Notes: generated by a model from the letters alone, not told the origin. Shown: positions 35,949 through 48,311, counted from the stretch's first letter. The stretch is 64,000 nucleotides of DNA from Acanthacorydalis orientalis (GCA_034766995.1 CM068315.1:12120010-12184009), one strand, 5' to 3'. A program made the numbers and translations.

Positions 35949-36287
35949 GTCTAGTAGAAATAAGACTTCTTTTTAATACAAAATTACATGTTTTTGTAGC
36001 TTTTTCCATATTATTACATTAAGTACAGAAACAATGTACGTTCATAATTAAATCATTTTGTTGTCAAATATTTTATAAATGATAAAATAGTTTAAGAAAA
36101 AAAAATGAATTAATTTATATATTTTGAATTTAAAATAATTAAAAGTCCAGTGGATTTTATTTTTCATTTTGAGAATGAAAATAAATGACAATAAAATCAA
36201 ATTTAAAAATTTTGATTATGTATTGAAAAATAGCTAATTATTATAGTAAATAATATTTTTGTTTTCCATTTCTCTTGATCCAGAGTA

Positions 36288-36641
36288 TAGTAAACCCTCC
36301 TATAACGCGTTTCTCTTATAACACTGTTCCCAAATAACGCGGAAAAAATTGCGATAGCACTTCTATAACGCGATACTCTTATAATACGGTTTTTATATAA
36401 TACAACTATATTATCTTAAAAAGTCTCCTTATAGTATGAATTTTACTATTACACTTACGTTTGAAATTAATGAGGAGTTCCCTTATTTTTTTCATGCAAG
36501 TACATCACCATTTTTCATTAATTGAAATATGTAAACATATATTTATTGTCTTTTGTATCTATAAAAGTTTGTTTCATAACCGTATTCATCATAACATGGT
36601 GTTCTGAGAATGCAGATTTCATGTAATGCAGAGCAAATCAA

Positions 36642-36715
<74 letters not shown>

Positions 36716-36786
36716 TTCTCAGTTTCACTTAACACGGTTTCTATATAACACAGTACGAATTGATTGCGTTATAAGGGGACTGACTG
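36288..36786. mobile_element. pogo/Tigger-like MITE with repeated TATAACGCG motifs
   Basis: Left end TAGTAAACCCTCCTATAACG; complement of the right end CAGTCAGTCCCCTTATAACG. TA flanks at 36286-36287 and 36787-36788. This end type (CAGT..ACC(T/C)CC..TATAACGCG) is typical of pogo/Tigger relatives. Near the left end the motif TATAACGCG or a close variant recurs (about 36301, 36331, 36362), and again near the right end (36771). No transposase is present. About 75 bp of the middle is a (TA)n array (36642-36714). Confidence 0.75.
36642..36714. repeat. (TA)n microsatellite inside a MITE
   Basis: TA run with one ACATA interruption. It accounts for most of a spurious 61-codon minus frame. Confidence 0.95.
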
Positions 36787-37308
36787 TATTGTTATTAAGT
36801 AATGATATGTAAAGTAGTAGTTACTATCTTTTTATTATAAATTACTTAATATAAAATTATTTTTTTAAAAAAATAAATAAATATACGATTGAAATAAATT
36901 TTAATACATTACTGTTATATTTACAATACCTTAAATTTTGAATTAAAAAATAGTTAATGCTAAATAGTTGGAATATTGAGAAAATAAATAAATTATTGAC
37001 ATATTATGTATAGACATTTAGACGGTACTTTATAAAAGAGCATATTTGAAAAAAATGTAATTTCTTCAAGATACAGGTTATTTAATTAAAAAGATAAATA
37101 AATAAATAATAATTTTATTATGGAATGAGATATAAATTTATTCACATGCATATATATATATATACTAAAACAAATGTATATTTTTGTAACATTTTTATAC
37201 TTGCTCGATAGTTAGTTTGTCGTAAATCGGAATTCACTGAAATAAATTTTTGTGGTACACAGAAAATCATGTATCTAAAATTTTATTTTTACATCAATAT
37301 ATTTATAT

Positions 37309-37310
37309 AC

Positions 37311-37370
<60 letters not shown>
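37309..37370. repeat. (TA)n/(TG) microsatellite
   Basis: TA run followed by GTATGTGTGATGTGTGTG. Confidence 0.95.
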
Positions 37371-37373
<3 letters not shown>

Positions 37374-37533
37374 ATGTGTGTGTATACTGATAATAAAAAT
37401 ATTAAACTAGTTCGCAGTACTTTTAATCAAAATTCTTCTATAGAAAAGTCCTAATATTTTGATTAATAATATTATGATGTTGGAGTTTTCATTATATTTA
37501 TAAAGTGAATGAAGCTATAATATTGATTCTACG

Positions 37534-37535
<2 letters not shown>

Positions 37536-37600
<65 letters not shown>
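37536..37600. repeat. (TA)n microsatellite
   Basis: One of the longest pure TA runs in the window, about 65 bp. Confidence 0.95.
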
Positions 37601-37604
<4 letters not shown>

Positions 37605-37789
37605 AATATATAATTGCATTTTTTCAATTACGAGATTTATTATTTTTTCGGTGATATTCCACAAAGAATTTAGCCTATTGGAAGTTTGAATTATGAGCAT
37701 ACAGCTTTGATTTATTGTATTGGATGGATAAATGTGTACCTATAGTCCCTTTTCCCAACATATACGTATGCCTATATAGATTCATATAG

Positions 37790-37833
<44 letters not shown>

Positions 37834-37858
37834 CACGTATATTATATATATACATACG

Positions 37859-37900
<42 letters not shown>

Positions 37901-38818
37901 TTATTTATAATGAGTGTATGTGTACAAGACTAATATCAGTTTCCAAATATAATTTAATGATAAGAAAGTCTTTATTGTTTGTAGATAAAACATTTTCGTT
38001 ATAATATATTAAAGTATAATTGATTTCTATACTTCACTTCATTCTTTTTTTTATGAAATTAGCTTTTCAGTAATTACTTTTATTTTTATGTAATAAATTT
38101 TAATCAAAAAGAAGAAAAGATTGAGAGAAAATATTAAAAAAATATTAACGTTCTTGAGTTTGTGATTAGTGTCAATAAACTTAGATTGCAGTTACTTAGT
38201 TGTCTTCTGTTTGTACACAATGTTCTTTCAGGAGTGTTTTTATTTTGATATTGTTGAATAGTGAGATTTTATTTTTTAGTACCAAACACTAATTAAGGTT
38301 CATAACTATATTTAAAGTTTATAATTAAGGTTTATAACTAATGAAAATATCTAAATTTTTGGATATATTTTAAGAATAATGTATCTCATATAATATTCAT
38401 TTTTTATAACCAGTATTAATTTAAGTAGTTTATGGCATATTTATGAAGTCATACGAATTGGAGTTTTGCATGTCTGAAATCTTTGTAGTAAATATAAGGT
38501 GATTGATAAAAGTAGTGTCATTTGATGTTTTTCACAAAAGATTGTTTAGATTTTAATGGAAAATAGATGGTAAAATGGATTTAAACATTTTAATTAAGTC
38601 TCTTGTACGTATGACTTCTTGACAACGATTTAAAAAACATATTCTACTTGTTTTTCAAACAAAATTTAAGTATTTTTAACATAAAAAAATTTTATTTTTA
38701 AATATTTTACAAATAATATAAATAATATTTTGTCTAGATATGTTTTGATACATTTTTCAACGTTTTTTAAATTTGAATAAATTTATATAATAAATGCGAT
38801 TTTTTTTTACTTTTACAA

Positions 38819-38861
<43 letters not shown>

Positions 38862-39108
38862 ATTTTTTAACAAATATAAAATATTTTATATTTCATTTAT
38901 TATAAATGAAGTTTATATATAAACTGTTTAATAATGTATAAGTTACTCCTATAAAATATTTATTTTTTAATATGAACATATTTTTGTTATATGTATTTGA
39001 CTACAAGACATTCAAAATTTTTTCCCTAGGGAAGACACTTTCCTTTTTTTGATGAGAAAATATAGCTTCTACGTTTTTGTTATGTTCTATCGTTTCGATC
39101 GATTTTGT

Positions 39109-39112
<4 letters not shown>

Positions 39113-39158
<46 letters not shown>
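39113..39158. repeat. (TA)n microsatellite
   Basis: A TA run of about 46 bp. Confidence 0.95.
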
Positions 39159-39160
<2 letters not shown>

Positions 39161-40052
39161 TAGGTGTAAGATGGTACTTGTATTAACGGATGTATAGTAT
39201 TTTATGAATGAATAATTCACAAATGTGTTAAGTAAGCCGAATAATTTTAATCCATAGAGAATGTGGAATTTTATTCCTGAAAAATTTTAATATGATGGAA
39301 GATGTAACTCTAGGTTAATATTTAACAAAACATCTTATAAGAATATATAAAGATAATTTATTACGAGCGAATAATGTTTGAATGGAATTAATAAATAAAC
39401 GAGAGTCTTTAATGACAGCAGCAGTTTAACAGTTTTACAATTGAATGTACATACGTGTTCGGTCGATTGTTTTCTGTATCCTTTTCAAGTTTTGACACTT
39501 TTCAGTAAGAAAACTGTCATTCTGTACAGTTTAATTCCTGTTATTATAAAATATATCATAAAATAATTTTAAATAAAATATAACTTACATTAAATATAAG
39601 AAATTAACGCATGATATTTATCTTAAAAATAAGTTTTGATATTTGAAACCATAACAGTCGTTTTTAAAGATAGTAGTTTGAAATGTCAACTGACCACATC
39701 ATTGAACATTTATACGGTTTAAAAAATTGCATTGAATGTATGACTCACTGGGATTTTTTCCAGTTTGTTGTATAATTTAATGAATCATGTATTTTATGGA
39801 AAAAAGTGCTGAATATATTAATATATAAAGAGGGAAATATTTAATTTAAAATTCATTAAATAAGTGATAAAAGAAGAGTATTTACTTTTATATTGTTAAA
39901 TAGAAAATTTTGTATTTGTTTTAGTATAATTTAGACTTATAACAAATATAGAGTATCTACAGTTTTGATTTTTTTTATTGAGTATATGCAATGTGTAAAT
40001 CCAATATAATTTGTGGCATCAATACATATTTTCAGCACTTAAGCCGCATCTA

Positions 40053-40356
40053 CCCTAGTAATCTTCAACATTTTATATCCGTCTAAGGTTTTAGACATTT
40101 CTTATACAATCCATATAAGGATCAGGATCCTTATATATGCACTTTATATATACTTTGTTAATCTTATAAGGTATATAAATTGACTTTATATAATCTTTAT
40201 ACGGTAAATAGGTCACATTTTATAGACTTTACGACCATATATAGATGATAGTCTCATCCTCACTTTATACAAACAATATATGATTTATATAAGATTTATA
40301 TAAGTCAAATTTATATGTTTCTTATACGGTTCATATAAGGTTGAGGCTTACTAGGT
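40053..40356. mobile_element. 304-bp TA-flanked MITE of unassigned family
   Basis: Left end CCCTAGTAATCTTCAACATT; complement of the right end ACCTAGTAAGCCTCAACCTT. TA on both sides (40051-40052, 40357-40358). The terminal inverted repeat extends about 18 bp with few mismatches. The body is unusual: it is built of many variants of CTTATA(C/T)(A/G)(A/G) and TATATAAG in both orientations, for example CTTATACGGTTCATATAAGG near 40321. No coding capacity. The TA duplication suggests a Tc1/mariner-class helper. Confidence 0.7.
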
Positions 40357-40358
40357 TA

Positions 40359-41232
40359 AGTGAAATAGTTTTCGTTTATTCTTGTTTATAAACCTAATAC
40401 AAGAAAATATTTTATTTGGTAAATACAATGTCCTTGACATAATTATTAACAAATTTTCGTTTTTATTAATTTATATTTCCAAAAGTTTCTGAGATACTAT
40501 TAAATTGTTACAAAAACTAGTTTTAAAAACTGTTTTCTGTTAGAATTTTTTATTCAACTAACTAATTAATTTTCCTAGTGGTCTTCGTATTTTTGAACCA
40601 TTTGAGTGTCAATTCTTTATTATTAGTTTCAGTACGTGTGCCATATTTATGGTTTTGAAGAATGATTTTAAATCCGATTTATGTTCAGTTTATATATATT
40701 TTAGATAGGTTGTGATTTATAATTTTACGGTATCGAATAATGAGTCACTTTTTGGTTTATTTATTTATTCGTTTAATATTTTTTATGTAATTTGAATTTT
40801 TATATATTAGAAAAAAATTTTTCTAATATAAACAGTGACGTGGTTTAGAAATTAGTCTTTAACATCTATCTGATGATATCACATTTGCCGAAATTGACAC
40901 TAGGGAAGAGACACTTAGATAATCCAAAAGGATGAAAACCCTGAAAACAACATATCTAATAACTTTTTTAATGATATTTAGACACCATAACGTACTGTTA
41001 ATTTTAGTATTAATAGTAGTTTTATTATTAAGCATTGGAAAACTAAACGAAAGTAATCATAATATATTTAAGATCATTGTTAAATAATTATTTTCTTATG
41101 AAAGTTATATTATTTTAAAATTTTAAATTAAGATATATTATTACTATACTAAACAGAATATTTATTCCGTGAACATAATTAAAATAGTCTTATTTTTAGA
41201 AAGATATATTAAGAATGCCAATATGCCTGTTA
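40359..41232. other. AT-rich intergenic sequence, no gene
   Basis: Nothing recognisable. A slightly GC-richer stretch at 40870-40950 has no open frame. Confidence 0.7.
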
Positions 41233-41781
41233 CTAGGTTGGTTGAAAATAATTGTAGTTTTCATTTTCTGAATTCTAACCTTTTTTTCAATGAAAGTGTC
41301 ATTTCATCGTTTTCATGTTAATATCATTTTAAAGTGCATTTTCGGCCTGTATTTTGGTAGCATCGACTTTAGTTTTCATATTAATTTTGATTTAAATTGC
41401 ACTATTGAATTAAAGATGAAAAAGAAGCAAATAAGAGCAATTTTTTGCATGAGTTAAAACGGGTAGTAAAGCAGCAGGAACTGATCGTAAACTAAACAAT
41501 GCTTTTGGTATGGGCACTGTTAATGAACGTACGGTATAATGGTGGTTTCAATAATTTTATGGTGAGGACGAGAGCCTTGAAGATGAAAAAGGTCACTGGC
41601 GTCCTTCTTGAGTCCATACCGACAAATTGAAGACGTTTGTTGAATCAGAACCACATACAACAATTTGAGGCTTGCACAAAAGTTATGCGTTAGTTGTCCA
41701 ATAATTTTGGACTATTTAAAATAGCTAGAAAACTCAAAAAAGCTATAAATGTATACCGTAATTATTTTTCTATCAATCTGA
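41233..41781 (+). mobile_element. Internally deleted cecropia-type mariner (copy 2)
   Basis: Left end CTAGGTTGGTTGAAAATAAT then TGTAGTTT; complement of the right end TCAGATTGATAGAAAAATAA then TTACGG. TA flanks at 41231-41232 and 41782-41783. The N-terminal coding remnant begins near 41416 (ATGAAAAAGAAGCAAATAAG) and covers the HTH region (GCACAAAAGTTATGCGTTAG at about 41674-41693, then a degraded HPT(V/I)LDYLK). It then passes directly into the 3' terminal segment, as in the copies at 12773-13349 and 45762-46388. The catalytic domain is absent, with many stops. 549 bp. Confidence 0.85.
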
Positions 41782-41850
41782 TAGTATCTAACCAGCTGAA
41801 ATGTGATATTGTGGGGAATATTATATTTTATTCGAAAAAATAATCACAAT

Positions 41851-41852
<2 letters not shown>

Positions 41853-41913
<61 letters not shown>

Positions 41914-41945
41914 CTACACATATACACACATACATACATACATAT
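41853..41945. repeat. (TA)n plus (CA)n/(CATA)n array
   Basis: TA run followed by ACACATATACACACATACATACATA. Confidence 0.93.
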
Positions 41946-42974
41946 ACATAATATTCGATCGTGAATCTGTTTTAGTGATGTGTTTTATCGGACTTGCTTA
42001 TTTGAATTTGAGTCAGTGTCTGCATTGGCTCATCAAACCTTTCTTATGTTCTCTCTCCGACGTCTCCTCTCAATATATCTTCTTTTAAATTAAACTTTGT
42101 CGTAATTGAAGTATTTATCGCAACTGATTGCTTCGAACTAGTTTTGATTTCAAAGAATTTCTCAATTGACTAAAGTAAAAATTGATTTTTTTAATAGGAA
42201 AGATATGAATTCTGAATCCATTCTGAATGAAAGAAACATCTCTTTATTAGTATGGGGATTCATTTCAACGGGACAATTCAATATTTTCTATTTTAATAAA
42301 TTATTCATATTATATTTTTGTAGACTGGTGTATTTTTTTTGGTCGATTTTTATGTTTACGTCTTCTGTAAGTAGTGTTGTTTTCGTTTCTAATGTTGAAA
42401 CTGATTTTATTCTCATCTTGTGAAACCATAAGGTTTTTATACCCATCTGTACTGTACGTTTTGAGTAGTAGGGTTCACGACTTGCGTAGCTGAACATATT
42501 TGAACGTAACATGATACGGTTATTTTTTTGAAGTTGCAAAGCAATTTTTCATGACCCCTTATAAGGCTGCTTCCTACAGTTTAGCTAGGGGAGCTTTAGT
42601 GAGCTTATGAAGGCATCCTCTTTCGGACTTGTAATAAATTTATTTTCTTTTTTATGTGATTTATATACTTTAGTTTGGTAGGTATTGTTTTTTCAAGTGT
42701 GTTGAATACGAGCTTACTCTGTGTATTTATTTATTAAATTTTTACTTGTAAAAATGTTTAAATTGCATTGTTTCTGTTGTAAAATTACTCATACCCTATT
42801 TTCTATAAATATTTTTCAAATATTTATTCAATTTTAATGTTTTTAATGAAGTCTGTCGAAGTCTGATTTGATAATGAAATGAAAATAACTCACTACTTGA
42901 AGATAATTGAAACATCGAAATCAGATGTTACAAACAAAAATAAATTTTGTGATTTGTAGGAATATAGTACGAAT

Positions 42975-42996
42975 ATATATATATATATATATACAT

Positions 42997-43047
<51 letters not shown>

Positions 43048-43075
43048 ATATATATGTATATATATAGAGAGAGAT
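42975..43075. repeat. Compound (TA)n/(TG)n/(GA)n array
   Basis: TA runs with a TGTGTGTGTG block and a terminal GAGAGAGA. It creates two overlapping 72-codon minus frames. Confidence 0.93.
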
Positions 43076-43721
43076 AAGATTTGTAGATATAAGAATAACA
43101 AAGTGTAACATTTGGTACTTTCGTTAAATTGAATAAGTTTGGGCATTTTGAAGTAAATTATACATAAAATTTAATCATTTTCAATTTAGATTCTTAATCC
43201 CTTCTACTGCAATTTATTTGCAAGCAATATTGCTTAAACATAAAATTTATTTTTTCTTAGTTTCATGGATCAGTGGATGATATAGAAACTTACATCTTTG
43301 TTGCTCAAACAGTTTGTTATTAGTAAACAGCAACATTGATTTCATAAATTTACATTGAATTCTTTTTATTATTTATTATGTATCTATAATAAAAATAAAA
43401 AAGTTGTCCTAAAATTCCTTTATAATGCTTGAAAAAATTACAGTTCTAGTATTTGAATGGAAAAAAGTATGTATTTGAACATAATGCTAATATATAAGGC
43501 AAAAATATATTGCAATGAATTTATATATTAATCTTCAACCAGCTTCCGGTATAGTTGGATGCAATAATAATCTTGAAGTATATGATACTTCTCAAAACAC
43601 TTCGGGAGATGTAATGTGGTGTGAGGATGTTTGCTGTTTGCAATTATTAATAGCGTTTACAATGTTGGTTGGTGCAATTATTAAACTACTAAACATCTTC
43701 CTTACATATTTTTGACGAAAT

Positions 43722-43774
43722 CAGCTCGTCATTCATTTCAACTTACTTTGGTATGGAAATCTCATGACGAGCTG
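43722..43774. other. Perfect 11-bp inverted repeat
   Basis: CAGCTCGTCAT at 43722-43732 and ATGACGAGCTG at 43764-43774, with a 31-base loop. Its GC-rich stem stands out from the surroundings. It is neither an obvious transposon end nor a recognised RNA. Confidence 0.6.
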
Positions 43775-44559
43775 GATTCGATATTTCAGTAAAAGGGATT
43801 AATGTATGTTTGAAATAATATATGAATGATTAATGACATCAGGTCATTTAATATGTTTACCATGTAATTCTAATACTATTATGTAAAAAAATGATTCAGA
43901 TAACGTGTACAAAATAGTAAAGTTAATCTTACAAACGTGATATACTTAACAAAACGCTAATGTGTTTACAAAAAAAAAAATTTGAACAATCCAAACATTG
44001 TAATGGATACGTATTTATAATGAATCAAGAAGACTGTCGGATGAAAATGTAAAATTTACCGACGGTGAACATACCATTCTAATTTTAATGTTGTTGCGAC
44101 TGTTGTTTGTGAATTAAATTATAAATTATTGGCGATGTAAAGCGCTACTTAAAGTTGGAAACTTTAGTAGTATTGATATTTGTTTACTATTTAGAAGTGG
44201 CAACTGTTTCCTAAAGTTATTTTTAAAGAAAAGAAACAATAAGACTATTTTTGTTTGTATTTGAACACTATTTTTTTTATGTATAAAATATAATTGGTTA
44301 GCAAAACGAATTAAAATTGTACATAGTATTACAAGAATACTATTTAAATGAAACAGTTATAGATGTGAGAGAGTATGTGTTTTGTAAATTCATTGCATAT
44401 TTTAATTCGATTAACCATTGCTAGAGAATTCGCAGATTGATCAATATATTTTCTTTATTTAGACAAAATATTTTTTTAAACATTCTAGAATGTACTGATA
44501 TGCTATAAAGATCATCCCGATGACACTTTTTAGGAACAACATTGATTCTATGTGACGTG

Positions 44560-44850
44560 AAACATTTTTTCTCGCACGTCTAAATCGTAGGATAAACAAG
44601 GGGATACATGCCGTCGCTACTACCTTGCCATATTCCAATGTAGAGGAAGAAGTCTAGCAGGGCAGAAAGAACATATAACAAATGTTGTATTCTGGTGTAC
44701 GTTGCGCGAGTATGAGACGTACGAGGTGGTGGTTAAGGTCGGCCGGCTGATAATGGGCGGTAGGTTGGCAGTAGCGGAACTTGTTACGAGCTTTTCCGGA
44801 TGTAGAGTCGCTGCTGCTGCATGCCAAAGTTATTAACGTTACAGGTTGTC
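44560..44850. other. GC-richer island, unassigned
   Basis: About 290 bp noticeably less AT-rich than the surroundings, containing GGTCGGCCGGCTGATAATGG and GCTGCTGCTGCATGCC. No long open frame on either strand. It could be a regulatory block, first exon or old repeat. Confidence 0.45.
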
Positions 44851-45761
44851 TTGATTATGTTTCAACTCGTGTTTATTTATACGTAAACCCTTACTTGAAT
44901 TGATCAAATTATTTTATTGTTGAGATCTGCAATTGAAACTTTCTACATATACAACCATTTTATAACGTTTAAAACTAATATTACTTTTTTTGTAAAAATA
45001 ACAATTAATTTAACAGACATACTTTTATTCATATTTATTATTTTGTATACAGCGTTTGAAACTGACGAATGTACGAAACGCCTTAAACATTTAAAACAAT
45101 ATTACATTTAATAAAGAAAATGAATTTACAGTACGAGAATATTTCAAACAATTGTATCGAACAAAAGAGTATTTTTATTACTTTTATACACATGTAAAAA
45201 CGCTACAATCTTTTGTATTCGAATATTGCTTTGTTCTTATTTATGAACGATTGTAATATAAAGTTGAAATAATGTTTAATCGTTGAATAATTTATAATTT
45301 TGCTTTATTTAGACAGATATTGTTTTATGAATGTAAATCATGCTTTATGTGTATGATTTATGTCAATAATTATGAATTTATGAATGATATCTTTAACAAT
45401 AAAGGTTGGTCGTTTATTTTATTTCTTTTTGAATATATATCAAAAATGTTCAAAAATTAAAAGTTTATTTTAAAAATTATTTTTGATTAGTAATCTTATT
45501 AATATATTTTTTTGAAAAAACCTAAAGCATGTAATGATATATATACAGTATGCTCACTTGCGTATAAAATAAATTAAGCAATGCTTTTTTAGTTATAGGT
45601 GCATATATACACACAAGTAAATAATTATATATATAAATATATATGTGTGTGTGTGGGTATTTATATATTCTACACTTTAAGATAATGTAATTATTAAATT
45701 TTTAGTAACAATATGTTGTAAGAAATCATTTAAATTCATCCATTCATAAAATAACTAAATA

Positions 45762-46388
45762 TTAGATTGTTAGGAAACTAATTGCGGTTTTTGTTTTCTG
45801 AATTCTGACCTTAACTTTTTTCAAAGATTAATTTTAATAGATTAATTTTTTTAGATTAAGGTTCTCAATGAAAGTTTCATTTCATCATTTTCATGTTAAT
45901 ATCGTTTCAAAGTGCATTTTTTGGTTTGTATTTTGGTAACATCGACTTTGATTTTATTATTAATTTTGCTTCAAATTGAGCTATTGAATTAAAGATGGAA
46001 AAGAAGCAAATATGAGCAATCTTTGTATGAGTTCAAAACAAGTGGTAAGGTAGTAGAAACTGGTTGTAAACTAAACAATGTTTTTGGTATAGGTACTGTT
46101 AAGGAACATAACGACAGTTAAGGTGCAATGGTGGTTCCAAAAATTTTATGCTGGGGAGTAGACCCTTAAAGATAAAGAAGTTCACGGGCGTCCTTATTCA
46201 GTTCATAACGATCAACTGAAGACGTTAGTTGAATCAGAACCACGCACAACAATTCGAGAGCTTGCACAAAAGTTAGGCGTTAGTCATCCAACAGTTCTGT
46301 ACCACTTAAAACAGCTAGAAAAATATAAAAGCTGAAAATATATATGAATTTGAAGGTTATAAACCGCAATTTTTTTTTACTAACTTAA
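45762..46388 (+). mobile_element. Internally deleted cecropia-type mariner (copy 3)
   Basis: Left end TTAGATTGTTAGGAAACTAA then TTGCGGTTT; complement of the right end TTAAGTTAGTAAAAAAAAAT then TGCGGTTT. TA flanks (45760-45761, 46389-46390). The remnant starts ATGGAAAAGAAGCAAATATG near 45994 and keeps CACAACAATTCGAGAGCTTG near 46243, AAGTTAGGCGTTAGTCATCC near 46269, and CAACAGTTCTGTACCACTTA near 46288 (mariner HTH, '..HPTVL.HLK..'). It goes directly into the 3' end ATATATATGAATTTGAAGG. The same region is missing as in the copies at 12773 and 41233. 627 bp, not translatable without stops. Confidence 0.85.
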
Positions 46389-46390
46389 TA

Positions 46391-47892
46391 ATAACTTGTA
46401 CAATATTAAATATAATGTAATACTATATGTATATATATATATATATATATAATCCCCTACATATACACAGGCATATCTAGATTCTTTCAAAAAACGTATT
46501 TTTAACCCTATCTTTAATGTATACACCTTGTTATAAAGTGAATAACTAAATATGTTATTGATTCTTTTATGTAAAAAGTAAAGTTTAATATAATAAAGTG
46601 AAAAATTAAAATGCATTTAAAAAGAAATTGCACTCTTGAAAGAAGTGCGTTCATTGATCATTTTTCAGAAAAATGTTTTCTATATGGTATAATAATTAAT
46701 TTTTTGCTACTTTGTTTTAAGTTTTAAAAATTCTTTTTTATTAAATAATCTTTATTCGAAAGAAACGATGTATGGTATGAATTCCAAATAACTTTTATTA
46801 AAATTGATAAAATGTATTTTAAATAAAATATAATGATTTGTTTGAGTCTTAGTTATTTTTAGAAATTATATATTATACTAAGTATTTGTGTATTTAATAA
46901 AAACAATAGTAGTACAGTCATGAATTTCAATAGTAAATGTTTCTTTTAAGAAATTCATTTAACAAATGCACTATGAACCGAAAGAAAACATTTTTTGATA
47001 AAAATTCACCGGAATTCACGAAAATTCACTTTGTGAAATGGCTGACATTTATTTTGTTCCAACTAAGCTGTCACCATTGATTTGTGAGTTCTAGATTCTA
47101 GATTTGTTCTAGATTTTGTTGCTATGTAGCAAATGTACATTCTAAAATTAAACTATTGCGACATGTTGGACATATAATATCCCTAAGGTAAAGTTGCTCC
47201 AGAAAGTTGTTTTCTAAATATATATTTAGCTCTTATAGTCGATTTGTGTATTTTTAACTAACATCACATCTATGTAAATGTAAGTATATTAAATTATTTG
47301 ATCTTATCTAATATGACATTATACCGCGTATAATGTTATTTGTAAAAAATATAAATTTATATGTATTTCACTTATATAAATCACTTATGTTTTTTAGGTG
47401 AAATATTAATGTTTATATTTCAGTTTAAATAGGTGTTCAATTAAATCAAATAATAATATATAATTTTGATATTTTTAATATAATTTGTAAATATTAATAA
47501 TAATCTAGTCAGTTAATTTCTTTATATTTTTATTAATTAAATGATACAACAAATATTTTAGAAAACATTTTTTACATTAATTATTTACAAATTTGTTTGT
47601 ATCCAAATATATTTAAAATTTGCATTGACTTGATTTTAATAAAAATGGAGACAAATATCCGTGAAACACACTTACACAATATTTACATAATATTAAGTCT
47701 GATTATAACTGACTTCATTACTTCTAAAGAAAGATATCTGGATGAATGTACTGTTTAGATAAATTGGGAATAATCTGAGGATATGTGTTATAGTCTTCAT
47801 TTTCTTTCGAAATGGTCTATATTTAACATATATTGATATCTCTTTTGATACGTCCAAGTTATAGTAAACCCATTTACTCATCCATTTCATTT

Positions 47893-47926
<34 letters not shown>
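46391..47926. other. AT-rich intergenic sequence, no gene
   Basis: (TA)n at 46426-46450 and 47896-47926. Frames at 46380-46616 and 47693-47890 (minus) have no recognisable domain. Confidence 0.7.
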
Positions 47927-47930
<4 letters not shown>

Positions 47931-48215
47931 GGTCGTTTGATAAATATAGTCAAAAAGCAAGATAAATACCGTTTTTTGGAAATAAATATATTTTATTTCT
48001 CAAAATCCTGCCTATATTTTTATTTTTGCAGCTACTGCTAAAATGCTTGCTTCAAACATCTGTAGAACGTGAATAACAGGTCGCTTCTTACTGAAATTTT
48101 GCCTATGATAATTTGAAAAGTGACACTTAATAGCCGAGACGTTAGCAATTGAAATAAAATTTTAACGTTAGCAATTAAATCATAAAAATTTACCAAACTT
48201 ATCAAACGTCCCTCA
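47927..48215. mobile_element. Mariner-type MITE inserted in a (TA)n array
   Basis: Left end TGTGGGTCGTTTGATAAATA; complement of the right end TGAGGGACGTTTGATAAGTT. TA on both sides, and (TA)n runs on both outer flanks. G(G/A)GGG(T/A)CGTTTGA is a terminal type known from mariner elements with ends of the GGG.CGTTTGA kind. About 289 bp with no transposase motif; the direct repeat ACGTTAGCAATT lies at about 48140 and 48166. Confidence 0.75.
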
Positions 48216-48272
48216 TATATATATATATATAAGGGATATATATATATGTGTGTGTATATATATGTGTATATT

Positions 48273-48311
<39 letters not shown>

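Larger units (their letters stand above)
36789..40052. other. AT-rich intergenic sequence, microsatellite-dense
   Basis: (TA)n arrays at about 37149-37165, 37309-37370, 37536-37600, 37793-37829, 37867-37894, 38822-38854 and 39113-39158. No coding sequence recognised. Confidence 0.7.
41784..45761. other. Intergenic sequence with microsatellites, a hairpin and a GC-richer island
   Basis: (TA)n at 41853-41945 and 42975-43066. Perfect 11-bp inverted repeat at 43722-43774. GC-richer island at about 44560-44850. Unrecognised open frames at 42166-42423 (plus), 42288-42539 (minus), 43515-43715 (plus) and 44917-45111 (plus). The 43515-43715 frame has a non-repetitive sequence but no motif I know, and its complement is also largely open. 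Confidence 0.55.

Noticed and set aside
42400..42640. GC-richer stretch considered as an exon
   Set aside because: Open frames on both strands give no recognisable motif, and no splice signals stand out.
43515..43715. 66-codon frame considered as a gene exon
   Set aside because: No recognisable domain, and the complementary strand is also largely open; not enough support to annotate as coding.
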